Shown here: piece by piece, positions 43,935 through 56,054 of the stretch
Position numbering within the stretch: the stretch's first letter is position 1
How the letters are laid out: each line of letters begins with the position of its first letter
The notes under the pieces: generated by a model
What the model saw: the letters and a program-made list of their open reading frames with translations, nothing else
Told to the model about the DNA's origin: nothing
The model's database searches: none
Translations under genes and position numbers: made by a program
DNA from: Trichosphaerium sp. ATCC 40318
Taxonomy: Eukaryota; Discosea; Flabellinia; Trichosidae
NCBI GenBank assembly: GCA_038496445.1
Contig: JALMLS010000536.1
Span: 1 to 64,000, forward strand
Reading direction: 5' to 3'
Length of the DNA stretch: 64,000 nucleotides

Positions 43935-45652
43935 ATGGATGTAAACTTCCCTGGTATTGATAAAAACACAGGCGTAAAGAAAAGCTATCAGGGTAATTTG
44001 TAACGGAACAATTTCGTTTTTTTTTTGTTTTGAGTTAACTCGGGCTGTTAGGGTACTTGTTGTACGACTGGGAGAGAAATTATTATGAAGAAGAACTCCA
44101 AATAAATTCAGGACATGGAGTTGAAGAATTTGTACAAGTTATAGATTACGATAAGGTACTTGAAGCGTATGGAGTGAACGACAAGTCGTTTTTTTTTTGT
44201 GTTACGGAAGTTTTGTTTTTGGGTTGTTTTGAATTTTTACACGTGATTTATCGTTACTAATCACGTGATAAGCGCGAAAGACAGACGTATTGGAATAATT
44301 CATGTTCATTTACGAATGTTCTTTCCCAGACACTTCTTCCAGTTGCTATGCCTCATTTGCCTATTTTTTTTACACCGTTTAATGATACGGATCATATTCA
44401 GCCTATAAATAATACAATTTCTGATCAACAAGCCGAATGGTGGTTCAAAAATGGCGACACAATGACGAGACTTATAGTAGGATTACCTGATAATGAGGTA
44501 CTTATAATTAACCTAATAAATGGGGAAGAAGAGTAACTGATTCGAAGTGTATTAGATGATAACTGCTGATGTTTTTGTTGCAAATACTTTAGTTCGTACA
44601 ATGAAATTCGTTTGGTTTTATGACGAGGCAGAGTTCTTCCATAAGAATATAACAGAGGACGAGTGTATTCCTGAGCGCGAATGTGAATCGAACTGTATGG
44701 GATTATGCTTATCAGGAAGCTGCACGTAAGTTGATTTCTTCAACAGCCATTTTTCTTTATGTTTACAAAAACGCTATTAGATGTGTCGGTAATAGAATAC
44801 CTCCGCTTTGTACTATTCCTCCTACAGATGCGCCATATTCAACAACAGAACCACCTACTAGAAGGTAAAAATGTTAAGTACATAGTATTGACTAACGTAA
44901 CTTTTACAGTCCACCTTCTGAAGCTGCTACTGAAGAACCTGAAGGAGTGCGCATACAAAATTGTTTTTCATGTCTTCGTTCTTCTCATTGCTTATCCGTG
45001 GTAGCTTATTCTGGGCGCTCTTACCTATGGCATCATAATAATGTTTTGTTTCCTTGGCTTAGGCGTATGCGTCATTGTAATAAGTACGACTGGGTTTTTT
45101 TTGTAAACCTTGTTTGTTGACTAGCTATTCTAATTGGTTATCTCCAGTCATTTGCGTGATTGTTGTAAAAGAAGCAACACCTGAAGTATTTGAACAAGTA
45201 GGTGAGGTATTAAACCAATCAAGTAGTGGTGATGACTATGAATCCGATGAAGGATTACTTTATGGTACAAGAGGAGTTTTACTGTCAAAGAACAAACTCA
45301 CGTGTTTTGTAACGTTGCTCATGTTTTTGTTTTTTTTTAGGTCCTAGAGATCAAGAGTTACCTACTGGACAGGAAAAAGATGATGGTGTTGATTTATTTG
45401 ACTCTGGTATGGAATCTAGAGGCAGCGGTTGGTTTAACGCCCTAAGGCATCAAATGATAAATGACAGGGTAAGAGTTTATTGCAGCTGTTTTTAGTTTAT
45501 TTCTGATTATGGTCTTGTAGAGGCGTACTGGAACTAGTAGTATGGTTGAGCTTGATACTCTTGGTTCAATATCAGGAAGTCAAAGTACAATTGGCGCTGG
45601 AGATACATTTGTACCTCTCAGAGAAAGACAAAATACTCTTGACTTGTTGTAA
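43935..45652 (+). CDS. Predicted single-pass membrane protein with EGF-like cysteine cluster
   Basis: The ATG at 43935 opens MDVNFPGIDKNTGVKKSYQ, and exon 2 gives YLLYDWERNYYEEELQINSG and VEEFVQVIDYDK. Exon 3 reads TLLPVAMPHLPIFFTPFND and QQAEWWFKNGDTMTRLIVGL. A later exon has CIPERECESNCMGLCLSGSC followed by TCVGNRIPPLC, a cysteine pattern like an EGF repeat, then a Thr/Pro stalk (IPPTDAPYSTTEPPTR). A hydrophobic run LILGALTYGIIIMFCFLGLG with VCVIVI is the membrane helix. The tail is acidic and Ser/Gly-rich (SSSGDDYESDEGLLYG, VELDTLGSISGSQSTIGAGD). No signal peptide is evident, and the exon 3 to 4 join is unsettled. A further open stretch at 45694 (YEGLSNSTRIKPQAFDYYHK) may be an extra last exon. 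Function unknown. Confidence 0.55.
44061..44156 (+). repeat. Exon shared with the broken YwqK-like locus
   Basis: This stretch matches 14194-14286 in reverse orientation (encoding the WERNYYEEELQINSGHG region) and stops matching at GATAAGG, right at the exon end. Confidence 0.7.
44240..44267. promoter_or_regulatory. Pair of CACGTG palindromes inside an intron
   Basis: CACGTG occurs at 44240-44245 and 44262-44267, the second within ATCACGTGAT. Both lie in the intron between exons 2 and 3 of the membrane-protein gene. This is the core site of bHLH factors, so an intronic enhancer role is possible. Confidence 0.4.
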
Positions 45653-46273
45653 AATAGTAAACCTTGTTATGTACTTTCTGTATTTTTTAATTAGTACTAT
45701 GAAGGTCTATCAAATAGCACACGTATAAAACCACAAGCCTTTGATTACTATCACAAGCGTCTTACCATCTTTGTTGAGTTATACATCAATGTGAGCTCTT
45801 GTTCAGCTTTCTAGTTATACCTGCCAACAGTTTCAACACGTCATTTGATAGTTGAGTGCAGCCATCAAGTTCGCTTTGAGACCGTAAAACAAGCATGCGC
45901 ATGATATTGCAAAACTTATTGGTGTAGCATATCTTTTGTATGAAGCAATGTGGATGATGTGAACAAGTTGGAAGCTTGCTTAAATCTGTAGTGTATTGAC
46001 TCATTTAAATAACAGCTCTTAGCAATACTTAACGGCTGTACTGGCTTTCCACGCTGTGTACTAATAATTACATCGAAAAAAATCACCATCCCAGCTTGCC
46101 CGATCAGGCTCCTCTAGATCGTTTTGGTTAGTCAGGTGGGCTAAACTACTTAAATGTACTAAAACTATTTTCGTAACATCACGTGTACCATTTATTTTCT
46201 TGTAACCGGACAAGATTAGTCAATTAAGTTAAAAGCCTTACGCTAATAGACATGCCTGAGATTACAAAGGAGC
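45653..46273. other. Intergenic stretch containing an LRR relic
   Basis: Apart from the relic at 45800-45875 and a possible extra exon at 45694-45800, no gene is seen. The CACGTG at about 46182 lies about 90 bases upstream of the next start. Confidence 0.4.
45800..45875 (-). pseudogene. F-box-LRR relic
   Basis: On the minus strand LDGCTQLSNDVLKLLAGI is readable, one LRR nearly identical to those of the F-box-LRR genes. Nothing else of the gene remains. Confidence 0.65.
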
Positions 46274-47744
46274 ATGGATCACAATCTAATACATGTACCA
46301 GAGTACGTTATACCTTTGTTCTCTTATAAATCGCTAAATATACCATTAAATCATTGTGTTGGCTAATTTGGTGTTTTAAAGACCATTAGAGTTACTTTGT
46401 TTACCAACAGAAATTCTATTTTGTATTCTGGCTCTATTGGGTAAACGTTGCCGTATATCCGCCACATTTGTTTGTAAATTGTTTTCTACAATCATTTTAA
46501 ATCATTTGGGGTACAAACAGATCAAAGTCAGGTCAAGGAAAAATCTTCAAACGCTGACCAAAAGTCCTCTGTTAAAAAACACAAAAATTGTGATTTACAA
46601 TCGTTTACTTAAGATGACTGTTGATGACTTTAATTGCCTATCTGGTGTCCATCACTTAAAAATACAAGAGAAGACCTTATTAACAGATGCTATGTTAAAC
46701 AACATTTCAGGTGTACATAACCTTGTACTACGTATACGTGATGATGCACATAAGCTCGAAATACATAATAATGGACTTAAGTCACTATGTGGTATTCATA
46801 CATTGGACATATCATACGGGTATTTAAAAGATGAATGGCTTCAAGACCTTGGCAAAATACATACAATAAATGTTTCTGGGACTGATATAACAGACAATGG
46901 ATTGGTAATGCTTTCTGGAGTCCACACTATTAATTTATTCAATTGCTCCAAAATTACTGACAAAGGTGTTATTGCCATTTCACGTGATGTCCATAAAATA
47001 CAGCTTTCTTATTGTGATATTACTGATAAAAGTTTAAAAGCACTAACAAATGCAAGTTTCATATCTTTTAATGACTGCAAGAAAATTACTGATGAAGGAG
47101 TAAAGTATTTATTGACACGAAATCAAACAACAAAGACAATTAAAAAAATTAAACTTGATTTCTGCACTCAAATATCAAACGATACACTAAAGCTGTTGGC
47201 AGGTATACCATGTATAGAGATGTATGGTTGTACACAACTAAAAGATGATACTCTATCATGTTTAGTTGGTGTACGTCACATTAACTTGGGTATGTGTAAA
47301 TCAGGTGTACACCATATTTACTTGGGTATGTGCAAATCTTTAACAAATGATGGGATAAAACAATTGGCAGGTGTAAAAGTCATTGATATTTCTGATTTTG
47401 CTTGTGTTGATGACAGTACTTTAAAGGCACTCGCTGGAGTACATACAATTTATCTTGATAATACATCTGTGACAGATAAAGGATTACAATACTTGGTTGG
47501 TGTTAAAGTCATAAGTCTTAGACGTTGTAGGTACATAAGTGACAAAGGAGTGAACAGTCTTATTGGTGTTAAGAGAATTAACCTAAGAGGGTGCTCACAA
47601 ATCACAAATGATGGTATTGTTAATTTAAAGGGCCTTCATCAAATTGAACATATTGACACCCAAATAACAGAAAAGATGGTTCAAAATCTAGTAGAGGAAG
47701 TAGAAACATGGGGCTTCTGGCCAAGTTTTTTTGAAAGTTATTAA
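46274..47744 (+). CDS. F-box/leucine-rich repeat protein, paralog 3
   Basis: A short first exon from the ATG at 46274 (MDHNLIHVPE) joins in phase across one intron to PLELLCLPTEILFCILALLG, the F-box. About 15 LRRs follow and the frame ends at 47744 with LVEEVETWGFWPSFFESY. It is related to the 42 kb gene (long identical stretches such as KKITDEGVKYLLTRNQTT) but differs in the first third and at the end. A local duplication of about 12 residues is visible in one repeat (GVRHINLGMCKS followed by GVHHIYLGMCKS). A 5'-truncated inverted copy lies at 56.1-56.9 kb. Confidence 0.85.
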
Positions 47745-48088
47745 TAAAGTTATGCTTTGGACTACATTTCGAAATTTGGCAAGATTCACTAGTTGCTAAG
47801 AAACTCCACTTTTAAACGCCCTTGAGTACCATTTCAAAAAAAGCTTATTTGTAGTCTAACCAATTTCGAATATCAAAAGTACTGTACTTAACTCAGCCTA
47901 TACCTTTATACATTAGAAGATTCTTAGGCTAACCTACTTGCCGTTTATCTATATTACACAACCGCAGTATCGGTTAAGATTCTGTTATCGGAATTCTTTA
48001 CAATCTGTGTTCCACGCTTTTCAAAAAAAAGTCAATTTTCATACTATTATTTACACATTCTGAGCTGTTACACGTTTTATAAAACGAT

Positions 48089-48873
48089 ATGACAAGTAAA
48101 GGAGAGTATCACGTGCGGGTTAGGTTAATGTTTGCAGGTACACGTGTAATCCTATCGAAGACGTACGAACTAAGTTTTTAAACTTACTTCTTGCTACAGA
48201 GAATCTACCCAACATGGACATTACAGGGGATAGCGACCCATACTGTAAAGTTTATTTTGGACAAAATAAAAAACCAAAGCTTACTAGCGTTATCGATAAT
48301 ACTAATAGACCTATATGGAACGAAACAGTAGCGTACGTATTCGATTTTACATCTTTTTATAGTTTTACTTTTTGTTTTTTGTTAAAAATCATCCTCACGT
48401 GATCTACCACGTGATAAAACAGGTGTAATTTGTACTGTACATAAAATACCGCTTCAGGTTTTTAAATCATTGCTGGAACGCCTATTTTCGCGTTTGTGCA
48501 TTCAAGGAAAGCGTTTGTAGTGCAAACAATATAAGTTCGGAAATGTTGGGCTGTTTTAGGGCCAAAAAGAAAGGAAAACAAATTTATCTTGATTAAGATT
48601 TCGTAGGGATACAATAAAAAGTGCTGATAAACTATGGGTAGAAGTATTTGATAAGGATAGATGGAATCCAGATGATTTTATGGGCAGAACGGCTCCTATA
48701 AGATTTGATAGTCTCAAAACAGGAAACGAAGTACAAATCCATGTTTGCAACTCAGTTAACTAACACGTGACTGTTTTAAGCATGTTGCTTGGTATGACCT
48801 ACTAGACGAGAAGTGTAAAAAGAAGCCTGGATTAGGACGTATTCGTATAGGATTAGAACTTCACCAAGGATAG
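48089..48873 (+). CDS. C2-domain protein
   Basis: A free-standing C2 domain, expected to bind phospholipid membranes, probably with Ca2+. The ATG at 48089 gives GEYHVRVRLMFA, joined across an intron to ENLPNMDITGDSDPYCKVYF, with the acidic Ca2+-loop residues D-x5-D (MDITGDSD). Next come SVIDNTNRPIWNETVA, SADKLWVEVFDKDRWNPDDF (second acidic loop D-x-D-like) and MGRTAPIRFDSLKTG. A 26-base intron then leads to the final strand WYDLLDEKCKKKPGLGRIRI, with the stop at 48871-48873. No other domain is attached. The C2 fold appears complete. Confidence 0.85.
48396..48413. promoter_or_regulatory. Two adjacent CACGTG palindromes in an intron
   Basis: CACGTG is seen at 48396-48401 and 48408-48413, within the C2-protein intron, in the setting TCACGTGATC and CCACGTGATA. 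Confidence 0.4.
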
Positions 48874-49124
48874 GCAAATACTCCTCAAAGCCTACCTTCT
48901 TCTGTACAGATAAATTAAAAAAAATAAACCAGTTATCCGATAACATAATCGTGTGTACAAATACTTGATGAGCAATATTTTTTGGTGTTGTATAATGTTG
49001 TATTGCTAACGGTAAATATGGTAGAAGTAAAGTGAAGTATGCGATGTGACAAGCACAGGTGAGGAAATTACGGATGAAAGAGTGAGGTTTTATTAAACGC
49101 ATACAAGATCGCAGTACAGCGCTT

Positions 49125-50381
49125 TTATTTTCCCCAGGTGATAGTTGCATTGCGGTTTTTAACATCAACCCAAACAGTAGTACCTGAAGCAAATGAACGA
49201 GTGTAAATGTAACCATTTTTAGTGGCATCACTCTTTGGTTCTCCAAGTTTGTTGTCATATTCCTTGTGCCATGATAGACCAGTAAGGCTCCAAGGGAACC
49301 GTTTATCTTGGTATGAAAAGTATGATAGCTCTCCCATTGAAACGAGGTATGTCGCTAGTCCGAACTCAAAGTCATCCTGAGTCAATCCAATGACGTGAAT
49401 TTGTGTCAGTTGCTTTCTGTGAAACAAAGAATGAGTACAAGGTTTTTTTTTTGGTTTTAACTTACCTTTTAGTGTTACCTTGCGCTGCTGTAATGTCCAT
49501 CACACATTGGTCTGGGTCATATTTTGTTTCATCTCCGTATTCACTGCAGAAGGTATCCGTTAACATCATTGCATTTGCATTCTTCCAATCTTCTGGCACA
49601 ATAGCTGCTGTTTCCTTTGCCAAAATAATATGGTCCTCAGTTACGTTCCCTTGAAGCTCTTTGAAGAGCGCTTCGCCGCCTTCAGCAACTTTAAGGAACA
49701 TATCTCTAGTCCACCCTTTGGCGCCCTTATTTAGGTTGTACATTTCTCTGGCCCAGTCGCCTCTATCAAAGAAACAACCATCAAAGCTCTTCAAAAAAAC
49801 CAAAATAAGCTTCAAAAAAAATATCACGTGATAAGTCAAGGATAAACTTACGCTTTTAATTCCTTCCATGCAATCTTTAATAATAAGGTCGCGCATCTCG
49901 GGGTTACTTAAATCAAAGGCTGTCATGCCGGCTAAATGAGGAAAAGGAGCGAAGCTTCCGTTAGGGTACGAAACAAGTAAATCAGTACGTCCAAGCGTCT
50001 TGTTGTACAAAGAAAACTCTGGGAAGTTTATAGCAGAATTGTAGTACCTAAAAATAGTAAGAAAAAAACCCGTTGACGCAAGAGAACGTACATAAGCGTA
50101 AATACTTTTGGATTTGTGTTTTTAATTTGCTTAGAAGCTTCGATGAATCGCTCCTCCTGTGTTAGCGGTAAACGTCTCCCTTGTTTTTTATCAAACTGCA
50201 CAATTTGAAACTTTGTCAAAAAATCAAGCTCTGTTTCGTTATATGGTGTCGTTTTGGTCACGTGAGCAAAGACAGGTATTGTTTCGAATGAAAACATTGG
50301 TGGTTTTTGCACTGCAGGGTATCCTACCGTGTAGGTAATCGATAATATAACCACAAGTACGAAAATGAATACTGGTGACAT
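49125..50381 (-). CDS. Secreted glycosidase-like protein
   Basis: The ATG at 50381 starts MSPVFIFVLVVILSITYTVG, a signal peptide. The mature protein reads PMFSFETIPVFAHVTKTTPY, FLTKFQIVQFDKKQ, then YYNSAINFPEFSLYN, HLAGMTAFDLSNPEMRDLII, SFDGCFFDRGDWAREMYN, NVTEDHIILAKETAAIVPED, and ends SFASGTTVWVDVKNRNATIT. The order 'moved onto the path, FD-x-x-NPE-R, then FDGCFFDRGD, then beta tail' is that of putative TIM-barrel glycoside hydrolases. The Asp residues in FDGCFFDRGD are candidate catalytic acids. Four introns. The exact family and substrate are not assigned, and extracellular action is inferred from the signal peptide. Confidence 0.65.
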
Positions 50382-51104
50382 CAGGAAAGCGGCCTACAAT
50401 TTCTTACGAACAGTTGTTTGACATTTCGTTTAAGTGCGTGTGAATCGCAATTGTTTCAAGCCACAGAATACCAGGAGTTATAGGTGGCTGTGGTACGGTA
50501 CCGTATGAGTCGGCTACAAAACCTGTAGCCTGTTAACCGACGGCTAAGAAAATCAGCAACAAAAACTGTAATCGGTTAACCGTTTTAAAAAGGTGAGATT
50601 TTGTTGGTGTTGTACCAATGCACCACATGCTTTTTTAAGGTTCTACGCGCTCTCACTGGCTTTGTAGTTCGTTTGCGTTCGATACGTAGGTCCAAAAGCC
50701 TCGTATCAAGCAAAAAAGCAGAAATGGTTTGAGGTTTTCCCGTATTGTTATAAGCCACTACCGGAGTAGAATAATCTTTCGTGTTATTATGACATAACAG
50801 ATAGGAAAACTACTCCTTCTCATGCAACCAAATAACTGTCTAAACTGTATTACATATACTTCTCAAACACAAAGGCTATACATCCTTCAAAAGGCTTCAT
50901 GTACCTCAAGTCGCCTGATGCTTTCTTCTAGTCCGAAGATTATTGCGCTAAACGCTTTTGCGCTAGTCTCCTATACATTGTGTCCCTCTCAGAGACGCAA
51001 CACTAACTAATACGATGTGTTCAGCATAAAACTGTATTCGTTGAATAAGCTTTGACTTGTAATCAGTTGTTTACCACACTTCCCAAATCAAACGTTCTTG
51101 CCTA
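50382..51104. other. Divergent intergenic region
   Basis: About 720 bases between the starts of the glycosidase-like gene (minus) and the PX gene (plus). No gene is seen; both promoters should lie here. Confidence 0.4.
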
Positions 51105-52104
51105 ATGATGGCTGAATCGAATAGAAACACAATAAATCCATTAATATCAGACGATGAGAGTTCAAGCGGTACACTTTAGCCCAAACAGACTTTTAAATAC
51201 CCTTTTTGTTTATGATGTATGCTCTAACTCTGTAATACTAACAATACGTTGTAAACGTCAGATTTTGAACTGGAGGATTGGTCTTGGCCTAATAACACTC
51301 AAGATATGATGGAGTACATAGAAGCGGAAGCGTCTTTGTTTAGTAATACTGGTCCACCGAGTGGTGATTCGATAATTGACGAGAACGCAATTCTAGAACT
51401 GGATGAAGACCCTGTAGCTGGTAGAAAGCGAAGGGGACGTACTGCAGATAGAACGACGGAACAATTTCTTGAATACAACCCAAGGCGCTTACATATTGCT
51501 ACAACCAACCCCGAGGTATGGCACGTGCGTAAAAAAGGAAAATTACGGAAGCACGTGAAATGTAACTTAAAAAAATCGCTTGGCTGATCTTTCGTTGGTG
51601 TTAACGGTTTTAGGTTACTAGATTAGGTGGAGAGTTAACAGGGATATCAATACCAAGGACAATACTAAAGAAACATCCTAACAAGTTTACAGTACGCGTT
51701 AGCATAGGAGATATTCATCAGGACACTAAATTTTCTTTAAGGTTTATGTTATAGAAATATCTAGAGTTAACTCTGATAATAACTACATCATAGAACGTCG
51801 CTATAAACAGTTTTTGCACTTCTACCAGGAGGTACTCAAACAAATTTAGTCCGATAGTCACTTGTATACTTTTAGATCTCTAAACAGCCGATTTCTTTAC
51901 CTAAGTTCCCTGGTAAGAAAGTTACAAAACGTTTTTCAAAGGTATGTCGCTTATAAATGGTATTTATCACGTGACCATTTTTAGTCAACAATAGCGAAAA
52001 GACGGTATATTCTTGAATATTTTTTAAAGACAGTTGCTACCTATGAACCGCTTACTGGAGCATTAGAGTCATTCCTAAATCCACGAAGAGGTTCTGTTTT
52101 CTAA
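51105..52104 (+). CDS. PX-domain protein
   Basis: Phosphoinositide-binding protein likely acting on endosomal or vacuolar membranes. The ATG at 51105 opens an acidic N-terminus (SNRNTINPLISDDESSS, then DFELEDWSWPNNTQDMMEYI). After a basic patch (AGRKRRGRTADR), the PX domain runs EISRVNSDNNYIIERRYKQF, then LHFYQEISKQPISLPKFPGK, then AKRRYILEYFLKTVATYEPL. It keeps the R-R-Y-K-x-F strand that binds the lipid phosphate, the Pro-rich loop (LPKFPGK), and the RR-x-x-LE-x-FL helix. The stop is at 52102-52104. No BAR domain follows, so it is a short SNX-like protein. Five or six exons. Confidence 0.8.
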
Positions 52105-52467
52105 CAAACCTTTTTAATCTTACGCTTTTATTTCAGGTCACACGTCCTTTATACCATATTAGTCCTTAGTATGTATATCCCTTATTTTTATAAGCAACTT
52201 GTACACTTAAATAGACGCATGTAGCAATCGTCAACGATGTAAAAACTAAAAACAACAGATTTTTTGAAAAATGTTCAACAACAAATAGAAGCTATAGCCA
52301 GCGAGTTCAGGTTTGACATCGAGGGCTATTGAACATACTGGTTTTATCCTTGGTTTTAGTATTCATTGTACAAATGTATTAGGCACTGATTCGCGAAAAT
52401 AGTTTCAGAAAACTCGCAAAATTATGCTAAGCAAGTCAAGTACTTATTGATCTGTGTACCATCGTAA
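52105..52467. other. Intergenic stretch upstream of the antiporter
   Basis: About 360 bases with no supported gene. It should contain the antiporter promoter. Confidence 0.4.
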
Positions 52468-55400
52468 ATGTCAGACAAGAGAGCATATCTCACCTTGACA
52501 GATTTATCTGTCGATGGCGTAGATAATGACGATGATATCATCGTTCGTGAATTGCCTGGAGCAGATATTGGCATACAAGCTCCAGAGGGGAGTAATGTTC
52601 GTCGTAGGAACTTCAAAAGGCGACATTCGACTGGTTCAGGGGTAGTAGGCGCAAATGGAGGCACAAACGATATTACGCATAGTGTAGACCCTGTAGACAA
52701 AAAGAAAGACGAGTTAAATTACATGTTTGGTGTAGCGAAATGGGGTCAGCCTTTGACGCGAAGAAATGACATCAAAGAGGATTCAGACTTTGTTATGGTT
52801 GAAGGAGGGCAAAAGAAACAAGGTAAGCGAAGTTACAAAGGAAAATTCCGCAAACTTGTTGATATGTCACAAAACAATAATAATACGTTGAAAATACGCG
52901 TCAGAAGACATTTAAAACAAATTGGAAATTTCTTTTCGCTAAAACTCTACAATAACGTAAAAATATCAAAATAACCAATACGACTGCTTAGCAAGATGTA
53001 ATCCGTACTGTAACGTTGGTAATATTACGTGGGTGATATTTTTCGGATGGTGGCTTTCTCTATTGTATTTAATTCAAGGTACTAGCGGTAAACGCATGTA
53101 TACACAACAAACAAGGTGTTTAGGCGTTTTCATGATGATGACAGTTATCGGTCTTCCTTACGCGTTTACTGCTTGGAAAACCGCCTTCTACATACTATGG
53201 CCGTTTGGAAAGTATCTAGTCAAAACGGTACGTGCGAGTTTACCCGCAAAAAGCGCAAATGTTCGCGAAATTGTTTTTTTTTTAGCGCCTGACTTTTTGT
53301 TTGTACTTGAAGACTACAGAAGATTACGAGCATGTATCGTTACTTCCTCGTAAGCGTATGGAAAATAGTAGCGTATTTACGAGACGATTTACGTTAGGTA
53401 TTTGGTGGGTATTGTACAGTACGTAGTGATTAATAGAGCAGTTTGAGCTCTTGAAGATTTTTTTTTAGAGTTTTTGTTGGAAAATATCACGTGATTTGTC
53501 AAGACAATTTGTAGTTGATTTCTGATCTTTTTAGGTATAATCCTAGCGCCTGCACACCTTTTCGTAGCGTTTGTAAGCTTTTTTTTCGTAGTAACTATTC
53601 CGATGGCAAAGGTACAAACCATCAGTTTTTTATTTCCGACAACTAAATTGTATTCTTAGGTTAACAAAGAGCTTCTTGTCCTTATGTACACGAAACCTCT
53701 AGAAATACATATTACACCTAATTACCCTGGCGCTGGTGCACATGTAGAGCTATGTACTCACCAGGTATCTAATTTCTTTTCAAAACCGGAAAAAAAAGTT
53801 TCTCGCTTTTTTGCGATTTCTGTGATTGGATTTTTAGTCTTATGTTTGTTAATTAGGCTGTCAATCTACATTATTACCGTTACACTTTCGGTGGGGTAAA
53901 TATAATCCTAGTCAGTATCCTAACCGAATAATTTTATATTGGATTACAGTTCTTATCATTCTCCTTAACTTTGTTAAGATATGCTTTTATTTGTAGTCTT
54001 CGCTATTATTGAAGGATGGATTATACCTGAGAAGCATCGACTTGCACCTATTGTAATGTTCGTCATCGATTTACTTTGTATTATACCATTAGCGTTCTAC
54101 ATTGGCATGGGCGTCTCATCGTACGACTTCAGTTTTAGAAACCAATTTAACGAAGTATCACAAGGATTGCAGCACAGAGTAACTATGTAGTGGGTGCTGT
54201 AATGACAGCTAGTTTTAGTAGTATAATAGATTTGATTCTATACTTCAGTGCAATAAAGAAACATGGTGGTGAATTAGCTGACGTTGTTCAAGCTTCAATA
54301 ACAGGTACCTTTGTTTCTTTCTTTTGGTTTCTAGAAATCGACTTACTTTGGCTTTACAGGTTCATTATTGGGTATGTTGCTATTGCTCCCTGGATTATCT
54401 ATGATTGCTGGAAGTATTAAGAGCTTGAATCAACGGTTCAACCCTATTGCAGCTGGCGTTGGATCTGTGCTTCTTATTGTTTCAATTATTGGTAAGTTAT
54501 CTTTTGGGTTTTTTTTTAAATCCATTTGTTTTTTTCCTTACACAATCTGTTTAGGTGCTTTTACACCGACTATATATTACTCTGTTTATGGTACATGGGC
54601 AATACATTGTAATAATTGCACTACTTTACTTACGAATCATACAAACGAAATGTCATGTATAGGTACATAGCACTTTTATTTTTTTTATTGCGTGACTTTC
54701 TTTTGCCTTTGTAAAGCTTTATGCGCCTTTTTCAGTATCTCTTATTACTTTTATAGGATGCATGTATAATCAGTCGCGTTTTGATGAAGACCCTGCATAT
54801 ACTAAAGGCGCTAGGTATGTTGAAGAGTGAAAAATTGCTTCACAAAAGTGACATGATCACGGCTATTCTTTCAATCGTATTTTTTTTTGTTGCACAACTT
54901 TTGTCTTAATGTTGTGTATAGACCTTTGATGTACATAAGCGCCGGGGTACTACCTATCATGTATATTGTTGGATTACTTTTCACATTCAAGACACATGCC
55001 AAGGAGTACTTGTTGGTACGAGACGATGAAGAAGATGGTTCGTTTACTTTTTTATTGAAAAATCTTCGTCTTTATTTAACCGTTTAAAAGAGCATGGTGG
55101 TCACCATGGACCACAATGGAATCGTATAACAAGCGTGATTGTCCTTATTGTAGCAACAGGTACATCAAAACACATGGTGGTTGTATGTGCCTAACGGTTT
55201 TTTTCTTCAAAAGGCCTCTTTGCATTGATTGCTGAGAACCTTGTTGATGCAATCAAACCAACTATTGATGCTCTTGGTATTACACAACAGTTTCTTGGAA
55301 TAACAATTATCGGTATTGTACCGAGTTTCGCTGAGTTCGTAAATGCTATTACTTTTGCCATGCAGGTAAAGAGGAAACATTAAAAAAAAAAGGTGTTTTT

Positions 55401-55909
55401 TTCTCACTTCTTCGTTCCCGTAGGATAACATAGCTCTTTCTTTGGAGATTGGTTCTTCTGCATCAGTACAAATTACATTGATTCAAGTACCCGCGCTTGT
55501 ATTCTTTTCAGCAATTGCAAACCACGGGTACACCATGTGATCTTTTTTTTTTTTGATGGTTTTGTTTTTGAACACTTTTGTTACGTTGACTTTTCTATGC
55601 TTGTGTTAACGCTTTTCTTCTAGTTCCTCCTTTCACTCCTTCACTCTAATTTTCCCCACGCTTAATGTCTTCGCTGTAATATTCGCAGTAATTATTCTTA
55701 ACTACATATCTGTAGATGGTACCACATGTTTCTCTTTTCCTTTTTTTTTTTATTTATTTACAAAATCATTTTGTTTGTAATTTACTTAATTTTTAATAGG
55801 TCGGTCCAACTACTTTCAGGGTTGTGGATTGGTTATGATGTATATAATCCTTGTTGCTGCTTTCTTTTTTGTACCAGACGCTGCTGAAACTGTAGCACCA
55901 GCACATTGA
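52468..55909 (+). CDS. Vnx1-like vacuolar cation/H+ antiporter with YccF domain
   Basis: CaCA-family membrane antiporter exchanging Na+, K+ or Ca2+ for protons, probably at the vacuole. The ATG at 52468 opens a hydrophilic N-terminus (DDDIIVRELPGADIGIQAP, RRRNFKRRHST). A YccF (DUF307) domain follows: GVIFFGWWLSLLYLIQGT, then TVIGLPYAFTAWKTAFYILW. Then come multiple membrane helices and two exchanger repeats: first HGGELADVVQASITGSLLGM, second GITIIGIVPSFAEFVNAITF with NIALSLEIGSSASVQITLIQ, which together form the alpha-1/alpha-2 ion path. A central His-rich loop (GEHGGHHGPQW) may sense ions. The last helix is followed by ETVAPAH and stop. About 13 exons. The domain order is that of fungal Vnx1 proteins; the cation preferred cannot be read. 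Confidence 0.9.
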
Positions 55910-56054
55910 TAAATAGCCCAAAAAAAAAAAAGTAAATAAAAAAGTAAAAACTCACAAGCTTTTATTGCACCAATCGTAGGAACAAATTTTACCGTTAACA
56001 AGAAAAAAACTGGTACACGTGATGTACCATGACAACTTGTACGACCTATGCTGC

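Noticed and set aside
48776-49258. A 160-codon minus-strand frame with hydrophobic runs
   Set aside because: It overlaps the last exon of the glycosidase-like gene in another frame and the C2 gene antisense, and has no splice or domain support.
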